The notes under the pieces were generated by a model. That model did not search any database, had not been told where the DNA came from, and saw only the letters and a list, made by a program, of their open reading frames with translations. DNA of 18,303 nt from the NCBI GenBank assembly GCA_905215395.1, contig CAJMQA010000028.1, positions 1 through 18,303 on the forward strand, in the 5' to 3' direction. Of the stretch, positions 8,560 to 16,757 are shown one piece after another. Within the stretch, counting starts at the first letter, position 1. The number at the start of each line of letters is the position of its first letter. This DNA comes from an uncultured bacterium (GTDB taxonomy: Bacteria > Bacteroidota > Bacteroidia > Bacteroidales > Marinifilaceae). The translations under genes and the position numbers were made by a program.

Positions 8560-9627
8560 ATGAAAATTGTTACTATTATTGGTGCTCGTCCTCAATTTAT
8601 AAAGGCTGCTGTAGTTAGCCGTGTATTTTCTCGTATGCAGGAAATAGAAGAAATTATTATTCATACTGGTCAGCATTATGATGCTAATATGAGTGATATT
8701 TTCTTTAAAGAGATGTATATTCCTAAGCCTCAATATAATTTAAATATAAATGGATTAGGGCATGGTGCAATGACGGGACAAATGTTAGAAATGATTGAAA
8801 ATATATTATTGAAAGAACGTCCTGCTTATGTATTGGTTTATGGGGATACCAATTCTACTCTTGCAGGTGCTTTGGCTGCTAAAAAATTACATATAAATGT
8901 TGTACATGTAGAGGCTGGATTGCGTTCTTTTAATATGTTTATGCCTGAAGAGATCAACAGAATTTTAACTGATCGGATTTCAGATATTTTGTTCTGTCCA
9001 ACAATTCAAGCTTTGAAAAATCTGGAAAAGGAAGGTTATCGGGATCTCAATTGTATGATTGTTCAAAATGGCGATGTAATGCAAGATGCGGCATTATTTT
9101 ATGCAGATAAAGCTCGCAAACCGGATTTAGTTATACCCGAAGATTTTGTGTTATGTACCTTGCATCGTGCAGAAAATGTAGATGATTCTCGAAGATTGAA
9201 AGATATTTTTGCAGCTTTAGAAGAAATATCAGAAAAATGTACTGTAGTCTTAGCATTGCATCCTCGTACATGTAAAAAACTCAATGAATTGAAGTACGAT
9301 TTTGGTCGCAGTAAAATTTATTTTATTGATCCTGTTGGTTATTTAGAAATGGTGTGGTTATTGAAGAATTGTAGATGGGTGATGACTGATAGTGGTGGTT
9401 TGCAGAAAGAGGCTTATTTTTTTAAAAAATATTGCATAACACTACGTGATGAAACAGAATGGATTGAACTTGTAGAATCAGGAGCAAACATATTAGCGGG
9501 AAGTAATACTAGATCTATCTTAGAAAAAATAGAGATTATATCGAAAAAAACAGAGGATTGTTTTGAGACTCATCTTTATGGAGATGGTGATGCAGGAGAG
9601 AAAATTGCAGCATTGCTTATTAAATAA
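8560..9627 (+). CDS. wecB: Non-hydrolysing UDP-HexNAc 2-epimerase (WecB family, WbpI-like subgroup)
   Basis: The 355-residue protein has the full set of family motifs: GARPQFIKAAVVS (residues 8-20), HTGQHYDANMSDIFF, VYGDTNSTLAGALAA, HVEAGLRSFN followed by PEEINRILTD, LHRAEN, LHPRT and TDSGGLQKEA. All the catalytic acidic and histidine residues I know of are present. The enzyme inverts C2 of a UDP-N-acetyl sugar through a UDP-eliminated intermediate, for example UDP-GlcNAc to UDP-ManNAc. The DANMS segment, RSFNM...PEEINR and the RDETEW motif after the SGG loop look more like WbpI (UDP-2,3-diacetamido-2,3-dideoxyglucuronate 2-epimerase) than like enterobacterial WecB. This is from memory of those sequences. 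No WbpA/B/D/E or ManNAc dehydrogenase is visible here, so either substrate remains possible. Confidence 0.92.
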   Translation: MKIVTIIGARPQFIKAAVVSRVFSRMQEIEEIIIHTGQHYDANMSDIFFKEMYIPKPQYNLNINGLGHGAMTGQMLEMIENILLKERPAYVLVYGDTNSTLAGALAAKKLHINVVHVEAGLRSFNMFMPEEINRILTDRISDILFCPTIQALKNLEKEGYRDLNCMIVQNGDVMQDAALFYADKARKPDLVIPEDFVLCTLHRAENVDDSRRLKDIFAALEEISEKCTVVLALHPRTCKKLNELKYDFGRSKIYFIDPVGYLEMVWLLKNCRWVMTDSGGLQKEAYFFKKYCITLRDETEWIELVESGANILAGSNTRSILEKIEIISKKTEDCFETHLYGDGDAGEKIAALLIK

Positions 9628-9683
9628 TTTGTGTTAGTTTTTGGGAGGAAATTTGAATAAATAATATCGTATCTGTATAGGTG

Positions 9684-10733
9684 ATGAGGAGTGATAAAAA
9701 AATTGAACTTTGGGGAACATATCCTCCTCCTATTGGGGGAGTATCCATTCATGTAAAAAGGTTAATAACATATTTGAATGAAATCCAATGTGTTTATTTA
9801 AAGAATTTTAGAGGAGCTCCAGTGAATAATGTGAAGTACATTGCGAATGTTACTTCTGCCTTAAGAGAATTTTTTTGTTTACTTTTTGTACCTAAAAAGC
9901 TTATCCATTTGCATTCTAACAATTTTAAAGCTTTTGTATTGATTTATTTTTTGGGTTTTCGACACTATGTAGGTATTACTTTGCACAACAAGAATTTGAG
10001 TAAGATACATTCTGGGGTTAAATGTTTGTTTTTACGTCTTTTTTTTAAACGTTTAAATTTTATTATATTGAATGATCCGCAATATGCTACATTCATTCAG
10101 AATAAATTTAATATTCCGGCTTCAAAACTTAATATTTTACCAGCTTTTTTGCCCCCCTTGCCAGATGAGAGGTTAGGGCTTCCCAATGAAATTCTTCAAT
10201 TCAGACAAAGATATTCTTATTTAATTTCTGCTAATGCTTTTAAATTGAGATATGAAAATAGTGTAGATATATATGGCTTTGATTTTTTGATTGAATTAAT
10301 ATGTCGTCTAAAAAACAAAGAAATTAATGTAGGATTATTGTTTTGCCTGCCACAAATAGGAGATCTCGAATATTTCAAAAAATGCCAAGAAAAGATTAAA
10401 GTATTGGGTTTGGAAAAACGTATAATGATAGTTCAGAACGTGAATTTAAATGGATTTGAAATGTGGGAAATTTCAGATTTATTTGTACGACCGACTACAA
10501 CTGATATAGAGGCCATATCTGTAAAAGAAGCTTTATGTTGTGGAGTTCCTGTGGTGGCAAGTGATGTTTGTACCCGTCCTAAAGAAGCTATTTTGTATAA
10601 ATCCGGAGATTTTAATGATTTTTTCAATAAAGTCTATCAATGTTATTTGGAAAGCCCCATAGTATTGAAGAAGGAGGAAGGTTCCTTATCTCCGGTAAAA
10701 GAAATTTTAAAAATTTATAATCAGTTTAAGTGA
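9684..10733 (+). CDS. Glycosyltransferase family 4-like protein
   Basis: The protein of 349 residues is a GT-B enzyme. The N-terminus KIELWGTYPPPIGGVSIHVKRL has the GG acceptor loop of GT4 enzymes. LIHLHSNNFKAFVL and ITLHNKN follow in the N-terminal half. The C-terminal half carries DLFVRPTTTDIEAISVKEALCCGVPVVASDV, which contains the E-x(7)-E motif (E of IEAIS to E of KEAL) that binds the nucleotide-sugar donor in retaining GT4 enzymes. I chose ATG at 9684; a GTG at 9681 is directly in front of it and would add one residue. It is separated from the epimerase by 56 nt and is the last gene of the AT-rich block. Specificity unknown. Confidence 0.85.
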   Translation: MRSDKKIELWGTYPPPIGGVSIHVKRLITYLNEIQCVYLKNFRGAPVNNVKYIANVTSALREFFCLLFVPKKLIHLHSNNFKAFVLIYFLGFRHYVGITLHNKNLSKIHSGVKCLFLRLFFKRLNFIILNDPQYATFIQNKFNIPASKLNILPAFLPPLPDERLGLPNEILQFRQRYSYLISANAFKLRYENSVDIYGFDFLIELICRLKNKEINVGLLFCLPQIGDLEYFKKCQEKIKVLGLEKRIMIVQNVNLNGFEMWEISDLFVRPTTTDIEAISVKEALCCGVPVVASDVCTRPKEAILYKSGDFNDFFNKVYQCYLESPIVLKKEEGSLSPVKEILKIYNQFK

Positions 10734-10826
10734 TTTCAAATACAATCAAAATAGATACTTTCTATTGGGTATTTGTAGAAAGGGTTTTATCCCTAAAAAT
10801 AAATTTTAATTCTGTTATTTATTATT
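10734..10826 (+). other. Intergenic gap with two overlapping inverted repeats at a composition boundary
   Basis: This 93-nt gap separates the AT-rich glycosyltransferase block from the more GC-balanced 3' module. It contains CTTTCTA (10758-10764) and its exact complement TAGAAAG (10776-10782), with an 11-nt loop. A second small hairpin, AGGG (10781-10784) and CCCT (10791-10794) with a TTTTAT loop, overlaps the first by two bases, so the two cannot form fully at once. There is no convincing TTTG/TAnnTTTG promoter and no classical terminator U-run after a GC-rich stem. The function, if any, is unknown. Confidence 0.4.
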
Positions 10827-12947
10827 ATGAGACAGATTATACAAGACCTTAAATCCGGAGCAACTATATTAGAAGAAGTTCCGGTTCCACAGGTAAAATC
10901 GGGTTGTGTTTTAATTCAAACTACCCGAAGCCTTGTTTCTCTTGGGACAGAGCGGATGTTGGTGGAATTTGGTAAGGCAAACCTGATCGATAAGGCCCGG
11001 CAGCAACCGGATAAAGTGAAACAGGTATTAGATAAAATCAAGACGGATGGATTGCAACCGACACTGGAGGCTGTGTTTAATAAATTGGGGCAACCGCTTC
11101 CTTTGGGATATTGTAATGTGGGTAAAGTGATTGCAGTGGGAAAGGGTGTTACAGAATTTGTGGTAGGAGATCGGGTTGCTTCGAATGGAAATCATGCGGA
11201 GTTTGTTTGTGTTCCTAAAAATCTGGTTGCTAAAATTCCAGATCATGTGACAGACGAGGAAGCTGCTTTTACTGTAATCGGTTCCATTGGTTTGCAGGGG
11301 ATTCGTTTGTTGAATCCACAGTTGGGAGAAACTGTGGTTGTGATTGGTTTAGGATTGATCGGACTAGTCACGGCCGAGCTGTTGAAGGCTAATGGTTGCC
11401 GGGTAATCGGAGTGGATTTTGATGAACAAAAGGTGGAATTAGCCCGGCAGAAGGGGATATTGGGTATCAATCCTGCAAAAGGAAATGATCCGGTGAAATA
11501 TGTTGAAGAGATAACAAATTCTGTTGGAGCGGATGGGGTTATAATAACTGCTTCTACTAAAAGTAATGATGTGATTCATCAGGCTTGCCTGATGTCGCGA
11601 AAGAAAGGCCGTATTGTTTTAGTGGGGGTAATCGGTTTGGATATGAGAAGGGATGATTTTTATAAAAAAGAATTATCTTTTCAGGTTTCATGCTCGTATG
11701 GAGCCGGCAGATATGATGAAGAGTATGAAAATAAGGGGCATGATTACCCCTTGCCCTATGTAAGATGGACGGAGAAAAGGAATTTTGAAACCATTTTAGG
11801 AGCGATATCTTCTGGGACATTAGACGTAAAATCTTTAATTACTGAAGTGGTTGAATTGGAACAATATGGCTGGATTTATGGAGATATGCGTAAACAGGGG
11901 GCTATTGCTTCCATTTTAAAATATCCGCAGGCTCCCGGGGTAAACCGTGTTGTAGCCATTGACGGAAATAAGTTTGTAGCAGGAAAAAGTAAAATTGGTA
12001 TTATCGGAGCCGGAAATTTTGCTTCTTCGACATTAATACCAGCTTTGTTAAAAGCTAAGGCATCCATAAAATATGTTGCCAGTGCACAAGGGTTATCAGC
12101 TAAAATATTGGCAAAAAAAGCAAAAGCAGAGAATGCAACGTCTGATTATTCTGTTATACTGAATGATAAAGAGGTAGCTTTGGTTATTGTTACAACCCGG
12201 CATAATTTACATGCAAAGATGGTGCTTGAAGCATTGAATGCAGGTAAAAGTGTATTTGTTGAAAAGCCTTTGTGTCTGACGATGGATGAATTAGCAGAGA
12301 TTGAAACCGCTTATCATAAACAACCTGAACATGTTACCTTAACAGTTGGTTTTAATCGTCGTTTTTCTCCGTTTGCTGAAAAATTGAAAAGATTAGTGGG
12401 AGATGGACCTAAGAATATTATTGCTACCATGAATGCAGGTTTTATACCTGCAGATGTTTGGGTGCATGATTTGGAAATCGGAGGAGGAAGAATAATAGGA
12501 GAGGCTTGCCATTTTATTGATTTATGTTCATATTTGGCAGGTAGTAAGGTCATTGCTGTCTGTATGAATTCGATGGGTGAAAATCCACAGGAGAACACAG
12601 ATAACGCTTCCATTTTACTGAAATATGAAAACGGGGCAAATGCAGTGATTAATTATTTTGCTAACGGGTCGAAATCTTATGAAAAAGAACGTCTGGAAGT
12701 GTTTTCCCAGGAGCGGGTTTTGATTCTTGATAATTGGCGGAAGTTAACTGGTTATGGAGTAAAGGGATTTTCATCTATGAAAGGTAAAATGGACAAAGGA
12801 CATCAGCGTCAATTTGCTCTGTTGAATGAAAGAATCATAAAAGGAGGAGAGCCCTTAATTTCTTTTGAAAGTATTATGAATACAACCAAAACCTCTTTTG
12901 CTTGTATTACAAGTCTGAAAGAAAAGCGGTGGGTAGAAATTAACTGA
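10827..12947 (+). CDS. Bi-domain oxidoreductase: zinc-less MDR domain fused to Gfo/Idh/MocA domain
   Basis: The 706-residue protein carries two dehydrogenases in one chain. Residues 1 to about 368 are a medium-chain (alcohol-dehydrogenase-like) reductase with a Rossmann motif GLGLIG (174-179) and D197/D199 at the end of the second strand, suggesting NAD(H). The usual catalytic zinc cysteine region reads SLVSLGTERM (36-44 area), and the four-cysteine structural zinc lobe is replaced by a helical insert (about 48-90). Residues 388-706 are a Gfo/Idh/MocA domain: GIIGAGNFAS (391-400), EKP (479-481), GFNRRFSPF and a CHFIDL segment (561-566) with the expected histidine. Fusions of this type recur in polysaccharide loci, often beside heparinase-like genes (from memory). 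The reaction is not known; oxidation and reduction of a sugar nucleotide or lipid-linked sugar is plausible. Cytoplasmic, with no signal peptide. Confidence 0.9.
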   Translation: MRQIIQDLKSGATILEEVPVPQVKSGCVLIQTTRSLVSLGTERMLVEFGKANLIDKARQQPDKVKQVLDKIKTDGLQPTLEAVFNKLGQPLPLGYCNVGKVIAVGKGVTEFVVGDRVASNGNHAEFVCVPKNLVAKIPDHVTDEEAAFTVIGSIGLQGIRLLNPQLGETVVVIGLGLIGLVTAELLKANGCRVIGVDFDEQKVELARQKGILGINPAKGNDPVKYVEEITNSVGADGVIITASTKSNDVIHQACLMSRKKGRIVLVGVIGLDMRRDDFYKKELSFQVSCSYGAGRYDEEYENKGHDYPLPYVRWTEKRNFETILGAISSGTLDVKSLITEVVELEQYGWIYGDMRKQGAIASILKYPQAPGVNRVVAIDGNKFVAGKSKIGIIGAGNFASSTLIPALLKAKASIKYVASAQGLSAKILAKKAKAENATSDYSVILNDKEVALVIVTTRHNLHAKMVLEALNAGKSVFVEKPLCLTMDELAEIETAYHKQPEHVTLTVGFNRRFSPFAEKLKRLVGDGPKNIIATMNAGFIPADVWVHDLEIGGGRIIGEACHFIDLCSYLAGSKVIAVCMNSMGENPQENTDNASILLKYENGANAVINYFANGSKSYEKERLEVFSQERVLILDNWRKLTGYGVKGFSSMKGKMDKGHQRQFALLNERIIKGGEPLISFESIMNTTKTSFACITSLKEKRWVEIN

Positions 12948-12980
12948 GTAGAACCAGTATTGCGTTAAAATTTGTTGCCA

Positions 12981-14573
12981 GTGGATTTTAGCAGATTTTA
13001 TCATACCCTGCGTTTTTTAAAATATCGTCAGATCCGTTATCAAATCTGGTACCGGATTCGGAGATTAATCCGGAAAAATATAGGATTCACTTATCCTGTG
13101 TCTTATCCCAGAAAAGGTGAGCCGTGTTTGTTACAACCATTTGTAAGTAAAAATGATTGTTTAAAAGAAGGAAATGTTTTTACGTTTTTGAACCAGACAT
13201 TGGCCTTTAATTCCTGGAACGAAGCACATTATGGAAAGCTTTGGTCTTATAATCTGAATTATATGGATTATCTCCATCAGAATGGAGTTTCATTCGAAGA
13301 AGGTAAAAAATGGATAGAGATTTTTATTGATGATATAGCTGAAAACAAAGATGGCTTGGAGCCTTATCCGATTGCATTACGTGGAATTAACTGGATAAAA
13401 TTTATTTCGAAATACCGGGTTCAAATTACTGAAAAAGAGAAACAGAAATGGGATGCTGCGTTGTATGCTCAATATAAAATATTACAGGATAATCTGGAAT
13501 ATCATTTATTGGGTAATCATTTACTGGAGGATGCTTTCTCATTATTGTGGGCTGGGTTGTATTATCGGGATGAAGTTTTTTATTTCAAAGCTACCAGACT
13601 TTTAGAGGAAGAATTGAAGGAACAGATATTATCTGACGGAGGACATTATGAATTGAGCCCTATGTATCATGAGATCTTGCTGGATCGTCTTCTCGATTGT
13701 GTTAATGTTGCGAAGAATAATCTGCGATTTTCAGGGCAGGAAACGCTGGTTCATTTTTTGGAACGAAAGGCAGAATTGATGCTGGGGTGGCTCCAAGTGA
13801 TGGTCTATCGGGATGGAAGTATCCCTTTGTTCAACGATGCAGCTCTGAATGTAGCTCCCGGAGCAAGGGAGCTTTTTGCGTATGCTCAACGGTTGGGTTT
13901 GTCTTGGAAACGTACGGTGTTAAAAGAGTCTGGTTATAGGAAATTTGAATCACAGAATTTTGAATGGGTAATAGATGTCGGACAGATAGGTCCCGATTAT
14001 ATTCCAGGGCATGCACATGCTGATACCTTTAATTATGAGCTTCGTATCCAGGGGCGTCCTTTTATAATAGATACAGGAATTTCTACATATAATCCTGACA
14101 CAACAAGATTTTACGAAAGAAGTACGTGTGCTCACAATACTGTTACTATTAATAATATAAATTCAAGTAAGGTTTGGGGTGCTTTTAGGGTCGCTGAACG
14201 TGCTCATGTTGTGAAGTTGTTTGAAAAAAAATCCAGAGTAATGGGTGTACATGATGGTTTTTGGGAATTGGGAATCATGCATGAACGTATTTTTTCATTC
14301 AGTAATCACGCTATTAACATTGTAGATCAAATTTTGGGAAAAACTTCCGGTGAAATAATCAGCCGGATTATTTTTCATCCGGATGTTCAGCTCTTGTCTG
14401 TGGTCAACGATAGAATATTGACAAATATGGCGGACATTCGTATTGTCGGAGCTTTGGGTGTAGAATTGGAGGATGTCGAGGTCTGTTTTGAATATAATAA
14501 ACGATGCAGAACTAAGTCTGTGAAACTGATGATGAACGATGTTTTGGAGTATTCCGTTTTAATTTGTTCCTGA
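12981..14573 (+). CDS. Heparinase II/III-family protein (polysaccharide-lyase-like), no signal peptide
   Basis: This protein of about 530 residues has an N-terminal alpha/alpha-toroid and a C-terminal beta-sandwich of heparinase II/III type. Numbered from TTG 12972, likely active-site elements are LLGNHLLEDAFSL (NH at 182-183), the GGHYELSPMYHEILLDR segment (Tyr226, Tyr232, His233), GHAHADTFNYEL (347-358) and RSTCAHNTVTINN (383-395), followed by GRPFIIDTGISTYN-type strands. Family members cleave uronic-acid polysaccharides by beta-elimination. The N-terminus is short, basic and aromatic (FLKYRQIRYQIWYRIRRLIRK) with no signal peptide, so the protein probably stays in the cytoplasm or lies on the membrane. 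No ATG is available: TTG 12972, TTG 12975 and GTG 12981 are options, and I chose GTG. It follows the bi-domain oxidoreductase and overlaps the next gene (TGATG). Confidence 0.85.
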   Translation: MDFSRFYHTLRFLKYRQIRYQIWYRIRRLIRKNIGFTYPVSYPRKGEPCLLQPFVSKNDCLKEGNVFTFLNQTLAFNSWNEAHYGKLWSYNLNYMDYLHQNGVSFEEGKKWIEIFIDDIAENKDGLEPYPIALRGINWIKFISKYRVQITEKEKQKWDAALYAQYKILQDNLEYHLLGNHLLEDAFSLLWAGLYYRDEVFYFKATRLLEEELKEQILSDGGHYELSPMYHEILLDRLLDCVNVAKNNLRFSGQETLVHFLERKAELMLGWLQVMVYRDGSIPLFNDAALNVAPGARELFAYAQRLGLSWKRTVLKESGYRKFESQNFEWVIDVGQIGPDYIPGHAHADTFNYELRIQGRPFIIDTGISTYNPDTTRFYERSTCAHNTVTINNINSSKVWGAFRVAERAHVVKLFEKKSRVMGVHDGFWELGIMHERIFSFSNHAINIVDQILGKTSGEIISRIIFHPDVQLLSVVNDRILTNMADIRIVGALGVELEDVEVCFEYNKRCRTKSVKLMMNDVLEYSVLICS

Positions 14574-15766
14574 TGAAAGTTTTAATTGTTTCATTTTATT
14601 ATTCTCCGGAATTGGGTGCAGCACCTTCCAGAATAACTAATCTGGCTAAAGGATTACAGGAAAAAGGGATAGAGGTAGAGTTACTGACCTGTATGCCGAA
14701 TTACCCGAAAGGAAAAATATTTGAAGGCTATCGGCGGAAGTTTTCAATGAAAGAGGAATTGGACGGGGTGGTAGTCCATCGTTATTGGACTTATGCTACA
14801 ACTTCGAAAAATGCTTTCCGGCGGCTTTGGAGTATGACTTCATTTGCGTTGGCCATTTGGATTTTTGCTTTGAAAGTCCGGTTGATAAAAGGATATGACC
14901 GTGTGATCATTCAAAGTCCGCCTATATTGGTGGCTTATTCGGCAATGGTTATATTCAGATGTTTGTATAGACGCATGACTGTTTTAAATGTATCTGATTT
15001 GTGGCCGGCTTCTGCGGTCGAGCTGGGAGTCGTACGGGAAGGTGGAATTTTTTATCAGGTATTGGCTTTTATAGAAAAGTTCCTCTACAAAAACGCGAGT
15101 GCAGTAATGGGTCAATCTTCTGTTATACTGAGGCATGTACTGTCTTATCAGCCTTTAAAAAAGACTTTTTTGTACCGGAATCTCCAGCATGCAGTGCGGA
15201 TGTATAGAAAATCTGTTTCTAAAAGAGGAAAGTTTAAAATTGTATATGCCGGATTAATGGGTGTCGCTCAGGATATTTTGGGGTTGATTAAAGCTGTTGA
15301 TTTTACCGGCTTGAATGTTGAATTTCATTTGTACGGGGGAGGTAATCAGTTGGAGAGCATCAAGGAATATATTTCCAGGAATGACAAGGAAGTGTATTAT
15401 CATGGTTTTTTGAACAAGGAACAGATGGTTCAGGAGTTAATGAATTATGATGCTTCTATCGTACCGCTTGTGGTTAGTATTAAAGGAGCGGTTCCTTCTA
15501 AGATCTTTGATTTATTGCCGGTTGGAGTCCCCGTTTTATTTTGTGGTGGGGGTGAAGGTGCAGAAATTGTTCGTGACTATCAGATCGGTTTGGTTTCGGA
15601 TTCGGGAGATTATGCAGGTTTGGTGGATAATATCAGAGTTTTCGCTGAAATGGAGAAAACGGAATACCAGAACTATATCGATAATTGCATAAAAGCTTCT
15701 GAGAATGATTTTTGTTTTGAAAATCAGATGTCTGATTTTGTGGATTTTATAAAAGAATTGGAATAA
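14573..15766 (+). CDS. WbuB-type glycosyltransferase (GT4)
   Basis: The 397-residue GT-B enzyme closely follows the WbuB/WcaI pattern. The N-terminus MKVLIVSFYYSPELGAAPSR is followed by LTCMPNYPKGKIFEGYRRKF, a VHRYW segment, IIQSPP and VSDLWPASAVELG. In the C-terminal half, IVYAGLMGVAQDILGLIKAV precedes the FHLYGGG turn. GAVPSKIFDLLPVGVPVLF is the donor-site region and GAEIV follows it. E. coli WbuB is assigned as an L-FucNAc transferase, but the wider family uses various amino sugars, so the donor remains open. The ATG at 14573 overlaps the previous TGA; a TTG at 14564 would only add MFL. The stop overlaps the next ATG. Tight coupling to a Gnu-like gene suggests it may add the second sugar of the repeat unit (inference). 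Confidence 0.88.
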   Translation: MKVLIVSFYYSPELGAAPSRITNLAKGLQEKGIEVELLTCMPNYPKGKIFEGYRRKFSMKEELDGVVVHRYWTYATTSKNAFRRLWSMTSFALAIWIFALKVRLIKGYDRVIIQSPPILVAYSAMVIFRCLYRRMTVLNVSDLWPASAVELGVVREGGIFYQVLAFIEKFLYKNASAVMGQSSVILRHVLSYQPLKKTFLYRNLQHAVRMYRKSVSKRGKFKIVYAGLMGVAQDILGLIKAVDFTGLNVEFHLYGGGNQLESIKEYISRNDKEVYYHGFLNKEQMVQELMNYDASIVPLVVSIKGAVPSKIFDLLPVGVPVLFCGGGEGAEIVRDYQIGLVSDSGDYAGLVDNIRVFAEMEKTEYQNYIDNCIKASENDFCFENQMSDFVDFIKELE

Positions 15767-16755
15767 TGAAAATTACACTTATAGGTGGATCCGGTTTTGT
15801 CGGGACACGATTGATCGATTTATTGAGCCAAAATACTTTTGAATTATCGAATATAGATAAACAACAAAGCCATTTTTTTCCAGATATAACTGTGATAAGT
15901 GATGTAAGGGACAGAGAAAAGTTAGTTTCCTTATTAAGAGGAACAGATGTCGTTGTGTTGCTAGCGGCAGAGCATCGGGATGATGTTTCACCTATTTCTC
16001 TTTATTATGATGTGAATGTGACCGGGATGCAAAATACGCTGGTTGCGATGGAGGCGAATGGGGTGAAACGTATTGTGTTTACGTCGTCGGTGGCTGTATA
16101 TGGGTTGAATAAAAAAAATCCGGATGAAAACCATGAAAAGGATCCTTTCAATCATTACGGGAAAAGTAAATGGCTGGCTGAGATGGAATTGGAAAAATGG
16201 TATCAGACGCATCCTGACTGGAATATCAATATATTGAGACCGACAGTAATTTTTGGCGAGCGAAACAGGGGAAACGTTTATAATCTGTTGAGGCAGATTT
16301 CGGGAGGTAAATTTGCGATGGTGGGTAAAGGAGAAAATAAAAAATCGATGGCTTACGTTGGAAATATTGTAGCTTTTATCCGCTTTTTAATTGAAGATGG
16401 GAAAGAAGGATATCATGTTTATAATTATATAGATAAGCCTGATTTTTCCATGAATGAGTTGGTTGCACATGTCAGTAAAGTATTAAATAAACATATTCCG
16501 GCTGTTCATTTTCCTTATTGGTTGGGAATGACCGGGGGGTATTGTTTTGATGTTCTGGCTTGGTTGACCCGGAAAAAGCTGGCTATAAGTTCTGTCAGGG
16601 TGAAAAAATTCTGTGCGACGACACAATTCGATGCTACAAAAGTTCAGCATACTGGTTTTAAGGCTCCCTATACTTTGGGGGAGGGATTGGCCCGGACTTT
16701 GGAATTTGAATTTGTACATCCGCGTCAGGACGATGTTACTTTTAAATCTGAATAA
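15766..16755 (+). CDS. gnu: Gnu-like GlcNAc-PP-undecaprenol 4-epimerase (extended SDR)
   Basis: This 329-residue extended SDR has the NAD-binding GGSGFVG (7-13), S107/S108 in FTSSVAVYG, and the Tyr-x3-Lys pair Y131/K135 in HYGKSK. Beyond generic SDR features it carries signatures I recall from Gnu (Z3206) of E. coli O157. These are D31-KQQSHF after strand 2, LLAAEHRDDVSP (65-76), LYYDVNV, RPTVIFGERNRGNVYNLL, KSMAYVGNIV, SSVRVKKFCATTQFDATKV and a C-terminus ending in SE. Gnu interconverts Und-PP-GlcNAc and Und-PP-GalNAc at the cytoplasmic membrane face. A GalNAc-initiated repeat unit primed by a WecA-like enzyme outside the window is therefore likely. The gene starts on the last base of the preceding stop (TAATG) and ends 2 nt before upxY. 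Confidence 0.85.
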   Translation: MKITLIGGSGFVGTRLIDLLSQNTFELSNIDKQQSHFFPDITVISDVRDREKLVSLLRGTDVVVLLAAEHRDDVSPISLYYDVNVTGMQNTLVAMEANGVKRIVFTSSVAVYGLNKKNPDENHEKDPFNHYGKSKWLAEMELEKWYQTHPDWNINILRPTVIFGERNRGNVYNLLRQISGGKFAMVGKGENKKSMAYVGNIVAFIRFLIEDGKEGYHVYNYIDKPDFSMNELVAHVSKVLNKHIPAVHFPYWLGMTGGYCFDVLAWLTRKKLAISSVRVKKFCATTQFDATKVQHTGFKAPYTLGEGLARTLEFEFVHPRQDDVTFKSE

Positions 16756-16757
16756 TA

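Noticed and set aside
9643..9664. GGGAGG motif followed by a TTG codon and MNK-stop
   Set aside because: It looks like a Shine-Dalgarno sequence, but it is over 30 nt from the ATG at 9684, the frame is four codons long, and the neighbouring genes do not use such sites.
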